15,379 bases of DNA from Acidobacteriota bacterium (lineage in GTDB: Bacteria > Acidobacteriota > Terriglobia > Terriglobales > Acidobacteriaceae). Made by a program: the position numbers and the translations under genes. The stretch's first letter is position 1. Every line of letters begins with the position of its first letter. Shown in pieces: positions 6,312 to 14,097 of this stretch. Location: the NCBI GenBank assembly GCA_023410055.1, contig JAEYQK010000096.1, forward strand, positions 1 through 15,379, given 5' to 3'. A model generated the notes under the pieces. It had not been told where the DNA came from. It ran no database searches and was given only the letters and a program-made list of their open reading frames with translations.

Positions 6312-8309
6312 TCAGACCGCCCGTCCAGCGTTCGACAATACTCCAGGCAATCCGCTTCCCTTACCGTCAACGAAGCATTGCAACCATAGCTCAAAAGTAA
6401 GAAGCTGCCATATTTGCATCGAGCAGTCTTCTCTTCCGCTTCGGTGCAACTCGACCAGGGCTCGAACAGCTTCAGGTCGGAAGTAGCCACGCTTCTTCAC
6501 CTGAGTTTCAGATAGCAAGTCGTCCACCATGCCTCGAAGATCATTCGCCAGCCAGTAGTCAACAGGCGCGCCGAATCCGGCTTTCGGCTGTCGAAGCACT
6601 TCGCGCGGGAGAACATCGCTCATGGCGCGGCGCAGAATGTGTTTCGTCTCCGGACGGAAGAAACCTTTGATCTTCATTTCAGGCGGCACGTTCCAGGCCA
6701 CGAATTCCACAAGCTCACGATCCAGAAAAGGCACGCGCACTTCGAGAGACGACGCCATGCTCATCTTGTCGTTGTAGTTGAGATTGAGGCTCACCATGAA
6801 AGCCTTAAGATCGAGATAGAGCATCTGATCCAGAAACTCGGAATCAGCAACATTGTCGAAGTACGCGCGATGACGTCTTGCCGGATCCGCCTCAGGCGCC
6901 ATGCCGAGCACGTCTTCGGTTAGCAACGCTGACTTCTGTTCTTCAGTGACGTAGGTGCAGTTAGCAAGAAACGCCTCTCTGGCCGACAGAGACGCACTCC
7001 GCGCCATCTTCTTCAACAGCCTGACGCTGCCTTTCATCGCGGTACCGCGCATCGAAGGAAGATTCGCAACAACGCTCTCGAATGGATAACGGAGCAGGCT
7101 TGGAATTTTCTTGTATGCCTCAGACCAGAAGTGCGCGTAGTGCTTGCGATAACCTGCAAACACTTCATCGCCGCCAACACCGGACAACAGAACGGTGACA
7201 CTGTCGCGCGCGTTTTTGCAGACCAGATACGCGGCGATAATCGCGGGATCGGATGTCGGTTCGTCCATGTGCCACACCAGGCGCGGTAAAAGATCCACAA
7301 CGTCAGGTTCCACCACTATCTCGTGATGATCACAGCCCAGGCTATGGCCCAAGCGGCGAACCACATCAGGGTCATCCAACGTCTTTTCGCCAACCCGATA
7401 CTTGGGCGGGAACGTGATCGTGTACGTACTTGTCCGCACGCCTGCATCTTTCGACATCACGCCAACGATGCTGCTAGAATCCAGCCCGGCGCTCAAGAAC
7501 GCCCCCAAGGGCACGTCACTAAGCAATTGCGACTTCACCGACTTCGAGAATCGCCGCCGAACCTCCTCTACAAGCTCGTCTTCGGTTGCGCGAAAATCGT
7601 GACCGGCTTTCGGAAGACATAAATCCCAGTACTGCGATACCTTGAGCTCTCCCCGTTCGAAAATCGCGAAATGGCCTGCGGGCAATTTGTAAATGCCGCG
7701 AAACATCGTATCGGGATCGGGCACCCAGTTGAATGTCAGATATTGCGAAAGCGCAGCGCCATCCGGTTCCACGCTAACCCAGGGCACCTTCAACAACGAC
7801 TTGATCTCGGAGCCGAAAGCCAGACTCCCCTCTCGCACGGTGTAATAGAGTGGCTTTATGCCGAAGTGATCTCTGGCCAGAAAGAGCCGCTGCCTGGGCT
7901 CGTCCCAAATCGCAATGGCGAACATGCCATTGAGATACTGCAGGCAGTCAGGACCGTGTTCGCGGTAGAGGTACAAAATCGCCTCTGTGTCACAGCGCGA
8001 GCGAAAACGATAGCCCTTTGCTTCCAAATTTTGCTTTAGCTCGGGGTAGTTGTAGATCTCACCGTTGTAGACGATCCGGTAGGCACCATCCTCTGTTGCC
8101 ATGGGCATATGCCCGGAGGGCGAGAGGTCGAGGATCGCGAGCCTGCGCGAGCCCAGGCCAACGACAGCCCCATTTGGAAGCACGGTGCTCCATGTTCCTT
8201 CGTCGTCGGGACCGCGGTGTGCAATGACATCTGTCATGTCCTTCAGGACGCGCTGAAAGGACTCGGGAGAAGACTCGCGTTTAGAAACAATACCGCTGAT
8301 TCCGCACAT
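6312..8309 (-). CDS. asnB: Asparagine synthase (glutamine-hydrolysing) / AsnB-type amidotransferase
   Basis: The 665-residue protein has both family domains. The N-terminal class II glutaminase domain starts MCGISGIV with Cys2 as the expected nucleophile, followed by HRGPDD (31-36), RLAILDLS (56-63), YNGEIYN (81-87), DTEA (107-110) and GMFAIAIWD. The C-terminal synthetase domain carries the ATP-binding loop SAGLDSS (273-279) and LSGVGGDEVFAGY (375-387), plus NYNDKMSMASSLEVRVPFLD (511-530). In asparagine synthesis the enzyme transfers glutamine nitrogen to an adenylated aspartate. Homologues in polysaccharide loci are thought to amidate uronic acids or other carboxylates instead, and the setting behind three glycosyltransferases fits that. 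The second residue of the usual SGGxDS loop is Ala here; I believe this variant occurs in other family members. It is the last gene of the minus-strand set, 84 bp after the preceding gene. Confidence 0.93.
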   Translation of the reverse strand: MCGISGIVSKRESSPESFQRVLKDMTDVIAHRGPDDEGTWSTVLPNGAVVGLGSRRLAILDLSPSGHMPMATEDGAYRIVYNGEIYNYPELKQNLEAKGYRFRSRCDTEAILYLYREHGPDCLQYLNGMFAIAIWDEPRQRLFLARDHFGIKPLYYTVREGSLAFGSEIKSLLKVPWVSVEPDGAALSQYLTFNWVPDPDTMFRGIYKLPAGHFAIFERGELKVSQYWDLCLPKAGHDFRATEDELVEEVRRRFSKSVKSQLLSDVPLGAFLSAGLDSSSIVGVMSKDAGVRTSTYTITFPPKYRVGEKTLDDPDVVRRLGHSLGCDHHEIVVEPDVVDLLPRLVWHMDEPTSDPAIIAAYLVCKNARDSVTVLLSGVGGDEVFAGYRKHYAHFWSEAYKKIPSLLRYPFESVVANLPSMRGTAMKGSVRLLKKMARSASLSAREAFLANCTYVTEEQKSALLTEDVLGMAPEADPARRHRAYFDNVADSEFLDQMLYLDLKAFMVSLNLNYNDKMSMASSLEVRVPFLDRELVEFVAWNVPPEMKIKGFFRPETKHILRRAMSDVLPREVLRQPKAGFGAPVDYWLANDLRGMVDDLLSETQVKKRGYFRPEAVRALVELHRSGREDCSMQIWQLLTFELWLQCFVDGKGSGLPGVLSNAGRAV

Positions 8310-8393
8310 TATTAGTTCCAGATTCTCCCGGCCACAGTCCGCGCCAGACCGCGCCTACTGGGGCTCTTCGAACAGCAAACGAACTGACCATTG

Positions 8394-9572
8394 TCAGCGC
8401 TGAAGGACCAGAGGAGCAGAATCCTGACAAACCTTGGTTTGCTGCGAGCGACGCCACGTATCTGCGAGATATGCAAATGTAGCGTCAGCGGTCCTTGCCC
8501 AAGTGAATCGTTCTGCTCTCCGCGTGGAAGCCATTGCGCATTTCTGCCGCAGATCGACATCTTCCACCAGCTCACGCAGGCAAACCGCAATCTCCTCTAC
8601 TTCCGGCGAAAAAAGGACCCCGGCATCTGCCACGACCTCCGGCATCACTGCTTTATTGGACGAAGCAACAGGAAGTCCCGCAGCCATTGCCTCCAATAAT
8701 GGCATTCCGAAAGTCTCGCAGCTGGATGGAAATACGAACGCATCTGCCTGACGATACAGCTCAGCGATTTCGGGATACTGCACTGGCCCGTGGTAGTGAA
8801 GGAATTTACCCTCAGGATCAAAGTTGGATATCAGCGCCTTCAGTTCAGCAACGCTGCGCGCTTCTCCTGCCCCGGCAAGTTGCAGTGTAACCGGGCATCC
8901 CTGGGCACGGAGCTTCGCAACTGCTCGCACCAACTTCAGCTGTTCTTTGTACGGCTCCACCCAGGAGACGTACAGAAACTGAAAAGGATGCTCAATACTG
9001 TATTGCGTAATCGGCAACTGCGGTTTCGGCACAAATCGAAATGCGGCTGAAACACCGTGAGGGATGACGACACTGCTCGTATCGGATTTCATCTTCGGCC
9101 GTACTTTGTCGCGAGAATACTCGGTCAGAAATATGACGCCCGCCGCATCTCTCAGTGTTCTGATCTGCAAATACCGCAAGAGTTCCAGCCTCAGCACCTG
9201 TCGGGAAAGACCGTACCGCATCAACTCGTACCGATCGAAAAGAAGCCAGTTCCGAATCATCGTCACGTAGGGCCGGAACGCACCAATGTGAGTACCGCCG
9301 GGGGAGAACAAGAGATCAATCTTGCCCGTCGCTAGGCGAGGAAGGACCCTGGTCTGCCAAATCGACCTGCTCACAATGTTCTGGTCACATTGAGGTAGCC
9401 AGATGGGCCGAAGCCATGCACGCTGCGGAAGCACACGCAGAGTATCGCGACCGCCCCAAATCAGGACTTCGCTTATCCCGTGGCGATCCGGTTCGGCAGC
9501 GGAGAGTATCTCGCGCAAATGTACTAGACCCCCGCCTGCCTTCAGGTTGGAGGCATCTATGCCAAGCCTCAT
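8394..9572 (-). CDS. GT4-family glycosyltransferase (tandem paralogue A)
   Basis: The 392-residue protein belongs to the GT-B glycosyltransferases. It begins MRLGIDASNLKAGGGLVHLRE, with a glycine-rich acceptor-side loop. The middle shows VIPHGVS (169-175) and FLYVSWVEPYKE (199-210). The donor site has the EX7E motif ETFGMPLLE (286-294), preceded by ADAFVFPSSC and followed by AMAAGLPVASSN. The sugar donor and acceptor are not predictable. A GTG at 9575 immediately precedes the ATG and is an alternative start; a GAGGA lies ~10 nt upstream of the GTG. The protein is highly similar over its whole length to the next gene upstream (9647-10828), about 60% identical by eye, so the pair arose by tandem duplication. 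The 74-bp and 84-bp gaps on either side are longer than in tightly coupled operons. Confidence 0.92.
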   Translation of the reverse strand: MRLGIDASNLKAGGGLVHLREILSAAEPDRHGISEVLIWGGRDTLRVLPQRAWLRPIWLPQCDQNIVSRSIWQTRVLPRLATGKIDLLFSPGGTHIGAFRPYVTMIRNWLLFDRYELMRYGLSRQVLRLELLRYLQIRTLRDAAGVIFLTEYSRDKVRPKMKSDTSSVVIPHGVSAAFRFVPKPQLPITQYSIEHPFQFLYVSWVEPYKEQLKLVRAVAKLRAQGCPVTLQLAGAGEARSVAELKALISNFDPEGKFLHYHGPVQYPEIAELYRQADAFVFPSSCETFGMPLLEAMAAGLPVASSNKAVMPEVVADAGVLFSPEVEEIAVCLRELVEDVDLRQKCAMASTRRAERFTWARTADATFAYLADTWRRSQQTKVCQDSAPLVLQR

Positions 9573-9646
9573 CACAAATTAGCGTCCTCGATCCAAGAAC
9601 TACTGTCTGATACTTAGAGTGATTATCCGTCCGAATACTCCCCAAC

Positions 9647-10828
9647 TCAGCTCCGAACGGCAGAAGTCTCCAATGGACTCTCTTGCTCTACATCTCCAGC
9701 ATGTCGAACAACCTGCGCGAGAAACTCAAAAGTCTGTTGCGCAGTACGGCTCCAACTGAAACTTGCTGCCCTAAGCACACCCGCCTCTGCGTACCTCTGC
9801 CGTGCGCCGACGTCCTGCACAAACCGCTTGAGGCAGACGGCAATGTCCTCGACCTCCGGCCTAAAATATGCGCCCGCCTCGCCCAGAACCTCGGGCATGA
9901 CAGCTCTGTTCGAACAAGCAACCGGTAAGCCGGTTGCCATCGCTTCCAGCACAGGCATGCCGAACGTCTCGCAGCTGGAAGGAAACACGAACGCATCCGC
10001 CTCCCGATACAACCGAACGACATCTGGATACTGCACAGCGCCGTGATATCGGACAAATCGTCCATCGGGATCGATGCTTGCTATCTCTGCCCTTAGGCGA
10101 CCTAGAGTTCGGTCGTCCCCTCCACCTGCCAGATCCAATGCTACAGGCACGCCTTCCGCGCGCAAGTTGCCTATCGCCCTTACCAACTTCACGTGCTCTT
10201 TGTACGGTTCAACCCAGGATACATATAGAAAACGGTAAGGACGGGTTGGGCCATATTGGTCCCAAGAAAACTGACCACGTGGCTTTGAACGGAAGATATC
10301 GGACACTCCGTGGGGGATGACGACGGTCTGCGCATTCCGCCCCACTTCTGACTTCACCAGTTCACGCGAGTGCTCAGTTAGGAAAATCACCGCTGAAGCA
10401 TTCCGTAACGTATGTAGCTGCAATCTCCGCAAGAGCTGCAACCGAAGAAACTGGTTCGAAACACCGTAACGCCTTGCTTCAGCGAGATCGAATGGAAGAT
10501 GGTTCTGAACCATCGTGACATACGGTCGAAATCCACCCACGTGAGTACCGCCAGGCGTAAAGAGGAGGTCCAAGATAGCCGTTTGTGCCAACCGCGGAAG
10601 TACTCGCGCTTGCCACAGTGAACGGCGAAGGAGCCCCCCATCACACTCTGGTTGCCAAACCAGCTTCAGCCACGGACGTGGCGCCAGCTCATGGAGAGTG
10701 GTACGGCCGCCCCAAACAACGACTTTGCGAAAGCCAGACTGCTCGGGCTCCGCGACAGACAGCAACTCCCGCAGATGCACAAGCCCGCCGCCAGCACGTA
10801 TATTTGAGGCGTCAATACCGAGAATCAT
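9647..10828 (-). CDS. GT4-family glycosyltransferase (tandem paralogue B)
   Basis: The 393-residue protein is a paralogue of the 8394-9572 product. It shares the N-terminus LGIDASN.. with AGGGLVHLRE, the RVLPRLA and LLF.PGGTH segments, FRPYVTM, VIFLTE.SRE, IPHGVS, the YVSWVEPYKE strand, and the EX7E motif ETFGMPVLE (287-295). The best start is the ATG at 10828, which aligns with the paralogue. It lacks a Shine-Dalgarno sequence and is preceded by T-runs. The frame is open to 10960, overlapping the upstream glycosyltransferase gene; that 44-residue extension has no counterpart in the paralogue. The 80-bp gap upstream contains a TATACT (minus, 10884-10889) that could be a -10 element, but no convincing -35 partner. 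Divergence between the copies suggests different donor or acceptor specificity. Confidence 0.91.
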   Translation of the reverse strand: MILGIDASNIRAGGGLVHLRELLSVAEPEQSGFRKVVVWGGRTTLHELAPRPWLKLVWQPECDGGLLRRSLWQARVLPRLAQTAILDLLFTPGGTHVGGFRPYVTMVQNHLPFDLAEARRYGVSNQFLRLQLLRRLQLHTLRNASAVIFLTEHSRELVKSEVGRNAQTVVIPHGVSDIFRSKPRGQFSWDQYGPTRPYRFLYVSWVEPYKEHVKLVRAIGNLRAEGVPVALDLAGGGDDRTLGRLRAEIASIDPDGRFVRYHGAVQYPDVVRLYREADAFVFPSSCETFGMPVLEAMATGLPVACSNRAVMPEVLGEAGAYFRPEVEDIAVCLKRFVQDVGARQRYAEAGVLRAASFSWSRTAQQTFEFLAQVVRHAGDVEQESPLETSAVRS

Positions 10829-10908
10829 AAAAACAGCAAAAAGTCCGGTCAGTTTCAGGAAAGGAATTGGTCTGAGCCAGCCAAGTATATCTTTCCAATA
10901 CTGAAAAA

Positions 10909-12138
10909 TCACTCGGCTTTCAACTGTATCGGTTGTTCTTCTCCAAGAATATAGGCACAAAACCGCGGCAGCACCTTTTCGCGATCGTATCTGGAGGCAA
11001 CATAATCACGCACCCTCTGAGGCTCGTGCAAAGGCAACTCACCACTCAGGTATTCGGATAAGAGTCGAGCGATCGCCGGGACCTCAGCGCTGCTCGCTAA
11101 CCACTTCGGCTCGATCTGTCCAATCATCTCCGGAATGGCCGCAACAGGGGTCGCCAGTACGGGCCGGCCACATGCCATCGCTTCGACAGCAATGATTCCG
11201 AAGCACTCCAACTCTGCCGTCGGCAATACAAACGCATCGCAAGCCGCAAACATCGACGGCAAATCCTCATCAGGAACGTAGCCCTCAAAGCGGACAGACT
11301 CTTTCAACGACAAATCGGACACCATCTTCTCAAGCGAAGATCGCATCATTCCCGTACCACCAATCACCATCTGAAACCGATGCCCTCCGGCTCGCAGCAT
11401 CTCAACTGCACGAATCAGACGATCCAAACCCATCCGCGGCGCTAGTCGACGCAGCGTAAACAAAACAGGAACGTCCGTTCGCCATCCCAGACGGTTCTTA
11501 AGAGATCCTCGATCGGCGACTATGCGAAAGCGGTTCAGGTCCGTCCAACCCGGTATCACTTCAACGCGCTCGGTGAGACCGCCGTAATGACGTGAAAGGG
11601 CCGTCTTCGTGAATTGAGAAAAGCAGGTGACGCGATTTGAATTTTTAAGGCAGTGCTGCTCGATCCGCTTGACCAGAGGCAATCCCAAAATGCGACGCAC
11701 ACGACCGGCAACACCATGCTGCCAACTGAGTTCAAGCTCCTCCACGACAGGGGAATGCACCGAATAACATGCTTCTGTGTCCGCCGACCTAAGCTGCGTC
11801 GCGGCATCATGCTGTAACGGGACATGACCGTGGATGACATCAAACCGGCCTGAACAGTGGCGCCCAAGAGACTTGCCCAATTCGACCCGCGATTGCCATA
11901 GCTTGCGCGGATCAATCGGGCCATGTCGCTCTCGCTCGTACCGCAGGAAATTGATGCCGTTGCAGATTTCATACTCCGGCGAATCCGCCTTCAGCCTTGG
12001 AGCGGCCAGCCACACTTCGTGACCCTGTAACGCGAGGAACGAGGCTTCGTCGAATGCAAGTTTGGCCGACCCGCTCGGCGCGTCAGGATAGATCGAGATC
12101 GCTGTAATCAAGACGCGCTTTTTCCCTGACGTCGCCAC
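10909..12138 (-). CDS. GT4-family glycosyltransferase
   Basis: The 409-residue GT-B glycosyltransferase has an N-terminal Rossmann half beginning KRVLITAISIYPDAPSGSAK with FDVIHGHVPLQHD (99-111). The C-terminal half shows VIPGWTDLNRF (194-204), FTLRRLAPRMGLDRLIRA (227-244), a glycine-rich VIGGTGMM and the EX7E motif ECFGIIAVE (311-319) followed by AMACGRPVLAT. It is only distantly related to the following paralogue pair. The substrate is unknown. The start is placed at GTG 12138 because AGAGG (12146-12150, minus) lies 7 nt upstream; an in-frame TTG at 12165 is the alternative. It is the first gene of the minus-strand exopolysaccharide set and is divergently arranged with the NCS2 permease gene. 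Confidence 0.9.
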   Translation of the reverse strand: MATSGKKRVLITAISIYPDAPSGSAKLAFDEASFLALQGHEVWLAAPRLKADSPEYEICNGINFLRYERERHGPIDPRKLWQSRVELGKSLGRHCSGRFDVIHGHVPLQHDAATQLRSADTEACYSVHSPVVEELELSWQHGVAGRVRRILGLPLVKRIEQHCLKNSNRVTCFSQFTKTALSRHYGGLTERVEVIPGWTDLNRFRIVADRGSLKNRLGWRTDVPVLFTLRRLAPRMGLDRLIRAVEMLRAGGHRFQMVIGGTGMMRSSLEKMVSDLSLKESVRFEGYVPDEDLPSMFAACDAFVLPTAELECFGIIAVEAMACGRPVLATPVAAIPEMIGQIEPKWLASSAEVPAIARLLSEYLSGELPLHEPQRVRDYVASRYDREKVLPRFCAYILGEEQPIQLKAE

Positions 12139-12275
12139 GCGGAAGCCTCTTCTACTCTGCAGCAAACGAGTCTCAGCATATCAAAACGTCCCTCAGGGAA
12201 GAACCGGCGCTAGTTCGAGGCCAGCAAAACTTCTCGCCTCCTGAACTGGGCCGAATTAAGATGACGCCTGAAGGT

Positions 12276-12306
12276 AAGCTGGCCGCCTTCGGCCGGCTTT
12301 CTTTTT
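12276..12306 (+). terminator. Intrinsic terminator in the leader of the NCS2 permease gene
   Basis: The 5' arm AAGCTGGCC (12276-12284) pairs with GGCCGGCTT (12291-12299) to give a 9-bp stem with one G-T pair and a 6-nt loop. It is followed by TCTTTTT. It has no U-run on the minus strand, so it terminates plus-strand transcription only. The nearest plus-strand gene upstream ends at 6296, which makes a conventional end-of-gene role unlikely. Confidence 0.7.
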
Positions 12307-12316
12307 GGCAGCCTCT

Positions 12317-12321
12317 GGAGG
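12317..12321 (+). promoter_or_regulatory. Shine-Dalgarno sequence deciding the NCS2 permease start
   Basis: GGAGG lies 8 nt upstream of the TTG at 12330. The in-frame ATG at 12261 has no ribosome-binding site and sits before the terminator hairpin. Confidence 0.7.
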
Positions 12322-12329
12322 CTCGAACT

Positions 12330-13643
12330 TTGCGAAACAAGCTCGATTCGTTCTTTCGGTTCCAGGAAAAGGGCACAACCCTCGGCCGCGAAGTAGTCGC
12401 CGGTCTGACCACGTTCGTGACGATGTCCTACATCATCGTCGTCAACCCCGCAGTTCTGAAGATCGCCGGAATCCCCGCCGAACCATCCATGGTGGCTACC
12501 ATCCTGGTTTGCATCTTCGGATGCCTGCTCATGGGCCTGTACGCCAATCGTCCCTTCGCGATTGGCCCCTACATGGGCGAGAACGCATTTATAGCCTTCA
12601 CAGTCGTGATGGCACTGCATTATCGGTGGCAGCAAGCAATCGGCGCCGTATTCATCGCTGGTGTTCTGTTCATCCTGCTGACGATTTTCAGACTTCGCAC
12701 TTGGCTCGTTGACGCCGTTCCTCAGGGGCTTCGCTACAGCTTTGCAGTCGGCATCGGCCTCTTTCTGACCTTCATCGGACTGAACCAGACCGGCATCGTG
12801 ATGCTTGGTGTGCAGGGCGCTCCTGTCAAAACCGGTGAATTGACGTCGCTGCCGGTCATCGTGGCCATCATTGGGTTCGTGTTGATGTCCGTCCTCGTGA
12901 TCCGCAAGTTTCCGGGAGCCATACTTGTCAGCATCATCGTCACCGCGCTGCTCGCCTACGTATTGAAAGTCGCGACGCCTCCCGATCATTGGGTCAGCAT
13001 GCCGCCAAGCATCCGTCCGATTCTCGGCCAGTTCGAGTTGAGAGGCGCCCTCACTTGGGGATTCTTCCCTGTCGTCCTTACGATCTTCATTATGGCCTTC
13101 GTCGATACAATGGGCACTCTGATCGGGCTCTCGGCGCGCGCAGGCTTTCTCGACAAAGACGGCAACCTTCCGCAGATAGAACGCCCCATGCTGGTCGACG
13201 CTCTGTCGACAACGTTCGCGGGTGTAGTTGGAACGTCCACGTCCGGAGCCTACGTAGAGTCTGCAACCGGCGTTGAAGCCGGAGGTCGTACTGGATTCAC
13301 CTCGATCGTGACCGCTGCCTGCTTCGGACTGGCCCTCTTCTTCTCACCGTTCGCCGCCGCAATTCCGCCGCAGGCCTACGGACCAGCTCTCATCGTCGTC
13401 GGCTCGTTCATGCTGGCACCGATCGCAAAGATCCGCTTTGACGACATGACCGAAGTCCTGCCGGGCTTCATCGTTATCGCCCTCATGATCTTCACCTACA
13501 ACATCGGCGTGGGCATCACCGCTGGCTTCGTGCTCTACCCGTTCTTCAAGCTGATCACCGGTCGCCATCGCGAGGTAAAGTCCGGCTTGTGGGTGCTGGC
13601 GGGACTATCGCTGCTGTTCTTTATCTTTTATCCGTACAAGTGA
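12330..13643 (+). CDS. NCS2-family purine-type permease (AzgA-like)
   Basis: The 437-residue polytopic inner-membrane protein belongs to the AzgA/AdeQ/GhxP branch of NCS2, which imports purine bases (adenine, guanine, hypoxanthine) with protons. Signature segments are FRFQEKGTTLGREVVAGLTTF (9-29), the first membrane segment TMSYIIVVNP (31-40), GPYMGENAFIAF (79-90), FVDTMGTLIGLS (257-268), GTSTSGAYVESATGVEAGGRTG (301-322) and a Gly/Ile-rich NIGVGITAGF (391-400). Hydrophobic segments span nearly the whole length. The start is TTG 12330, supported by GGAGG and by the family's usual N-terminus. The ATG at 12261 would add 23 residues encoded across a terminator hairpin. The exact base transported is not certain. 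Regulation by its leader is suggested by the attenuator-like structure. A palindromic repeat follows its stop. Confidence 0.92.
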   Translation: MRNKLDSFFRFQEKGTTLGREVVAGLTTFVTMSYIIVVNPAVLKIAGIPAEPSMVATILVCIFGCLLMGLYANRPFAIGPYMGENAFIAFTVVMALHYRWQQAIGAVFIAGVLFILLTIFRLRTWLVDAVPQGLRYSFAVGIGLFLTFIGLNQTGIVMLGVQGAPVKTGELTSLPVIVAIIGFVLMSVLVIRKFPGAILVSIIVTALLAYVLKVATPPDHWVSMPPSIRPILGQFELRGALTWGFFPVVLTIFIMAFVDTMGTLIGLSARAGFLDKDGNLPQIERPMLVDALSTTFAGVVGTSTSGAYVESATGVEAGGRTGFTSIVTAACFGLALFFSPFAAAIPPQAYGPALIVVGSFMLAPIAKIRFDDMTEVLPGFIVIALMIFTYNIGVGITAGFVLYPFFKLITGRHREVKSGLWVLAGLSLLFFIFYPYK

Positions 13644-13657
13644 TGTGAATTCGTAGC

Positions 13658-13699
13658 GCCGCCGTCCCGGCGGCAGTCGCGGCGGCATCTTGCCGCCGC
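13658..13699. repeat. GC-rich double-hairpin palindromic repeat (REP-like)
   Basis: Two inverted repeats lie side by side: GCCGCC/GGCGGC (13658-13663 and 13669-13674, 5-nt loop) and a perfect 9-bp stem GCGGCGGCA/TGCCGCCGC (13679-13687 and 13691-13699, 3-nt loop). There is no U-run, so it is not a standard intrinsic terminator, though it could protect or end the permease transcript. Its form and intergenic position resemble dispersed palindromic elements common in Acidobacteria. No second copy was seen in this window. Confidence 0.6.
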
Positions 13700-13719
13700 A
13701 TTCCGTAATGGAGAGACAA

Positions 13720-14043
13720 ATGGCAAAACGAAAAACCGAATATGAATTGAGCAGCGGCAACGTTTTCGCCGACCTCGGACTGCCCAACGCCGATGAAGCC
13801 CTCGCCAAGACCGAACTTGCTCACAAGATAACTGTGCTCATCCGCGACAAGAGCCTAACCCAGGTAAAGGCCGCCAAGCTGCTAGGCGTAGATCAGCCCA
13901 AAATCTCCGCCCTCATCCGCGGCCGACTCTCCGGCTTCTCGATTGAGCGACTGATGCGCTTTCTCCTAATGCTCGGGCAGGACATCAAGATTACCGTGCG
14001 TCCGTGCGCCTCACGTGAGCGGGCGAAGGTGAGGGTGGCGTAG
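13720..14043 (+). CDS. HigA-type XRE-family HTH antitoxin/regulator, apparently solitary
   Basis: The 107-residue protein carries one helix-turn-helix (~46-70, LTQVKAAKLLGVDQPKISALIRGR) followed by LSGFSIERLMRFLLMLGQDIKITVRP. This is the typical pattern of COG5606-type HigA-like antitoxins that pair with RelE/Gp49-type toxins. The N-terminal part, GNVFADLGLPNADEALAKTELAHKI (13-37), also fits. It would bind DNA as a dimer. A GGAG sits 7 nt upstream of the ATG at 13720; the ATGs at 13690 and 13708 in the same frame are less likely, and 13690 lies inside the palindromic repeat. No RelE/HigB-like gene is adjacent: the upstream gene is a permease and the downstream gene is unrelated. It may be an orphan antitoxin or a stand-alone regulator. 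Confidence 0.85.
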   Translation: MAKRKTEYELSSGNVFADLGLPNADEALAKTELAHKITVLIRDKSLTQVKAAKLLGVDQPKISALIRGRLSGFSIERLMRFLLMLGQDIKITVRPCASRERAKVRVA

Positions 14044-14097
14044 AGCTGCCATTTGCGTAACGGCATTACACAACACTTCGGCAAATCTGACTCGACA

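Larger units (their letters stand above)
12185..12329 (+). promoter_or_regulatory. Candidate attenuator/riboswitch leader of the NCS2 permease gene
   Basis: The leader ends in an intrinsic terminator just before the permease ribosome-binding site. GGCCAGC at 12219-12225 is exactly complementary to GCTGGCC at 12278-12284, the 5' arm of that terminator, and so could form an antiterminator. The same GGCCAG can instead pair with CTGGGCC (12246-12252, one bulged G), with the stem extended by TTC 12214-12216 against GAA 12253-12255. That pairing would free the terminator. A small hairpin TCCC/GGGA lies at 12189-12199. The mutually exclusive pairings are what a transcription-attenuating riboswitch or protein-binding leader would show. 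I do not recognise a known class, and no purine-riboswitch core is evident. The 5' end is approximate because the promoter was not identified. Confidence 0.5.

Noticed and set aside
8384..8397. Small inverted repeat CTGAC-CATT-GTCAG at the end of paralogue A, as a possible terminator
   Set aside because: The stem is only 5 bp with no following U-run on either strand, and genes on both sides read in the same direction.
10829..10960. N-terminal 44-codon extension of glycosyltransferase paralogue B
   Set aside because: It is absent from the tandem paralogue and overlaps the end of the preceding glycosyltransferase gene.
12210..12989. Minus-strand frame of 259 codons rich in Asp, His and Arg, opposite the permease gene
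   Set aside because: It is antisense to a clear NCS2 permease. Its composition is what the reverse complement of membrane-protein codons gives, and it resembles no family.
14051..14086. Inverted repeat ATTTGC...GCAAAT after the HTH gene, as a terminator
   Set aside because: The 6-bp stem has a 24-nt loop and no U-run.
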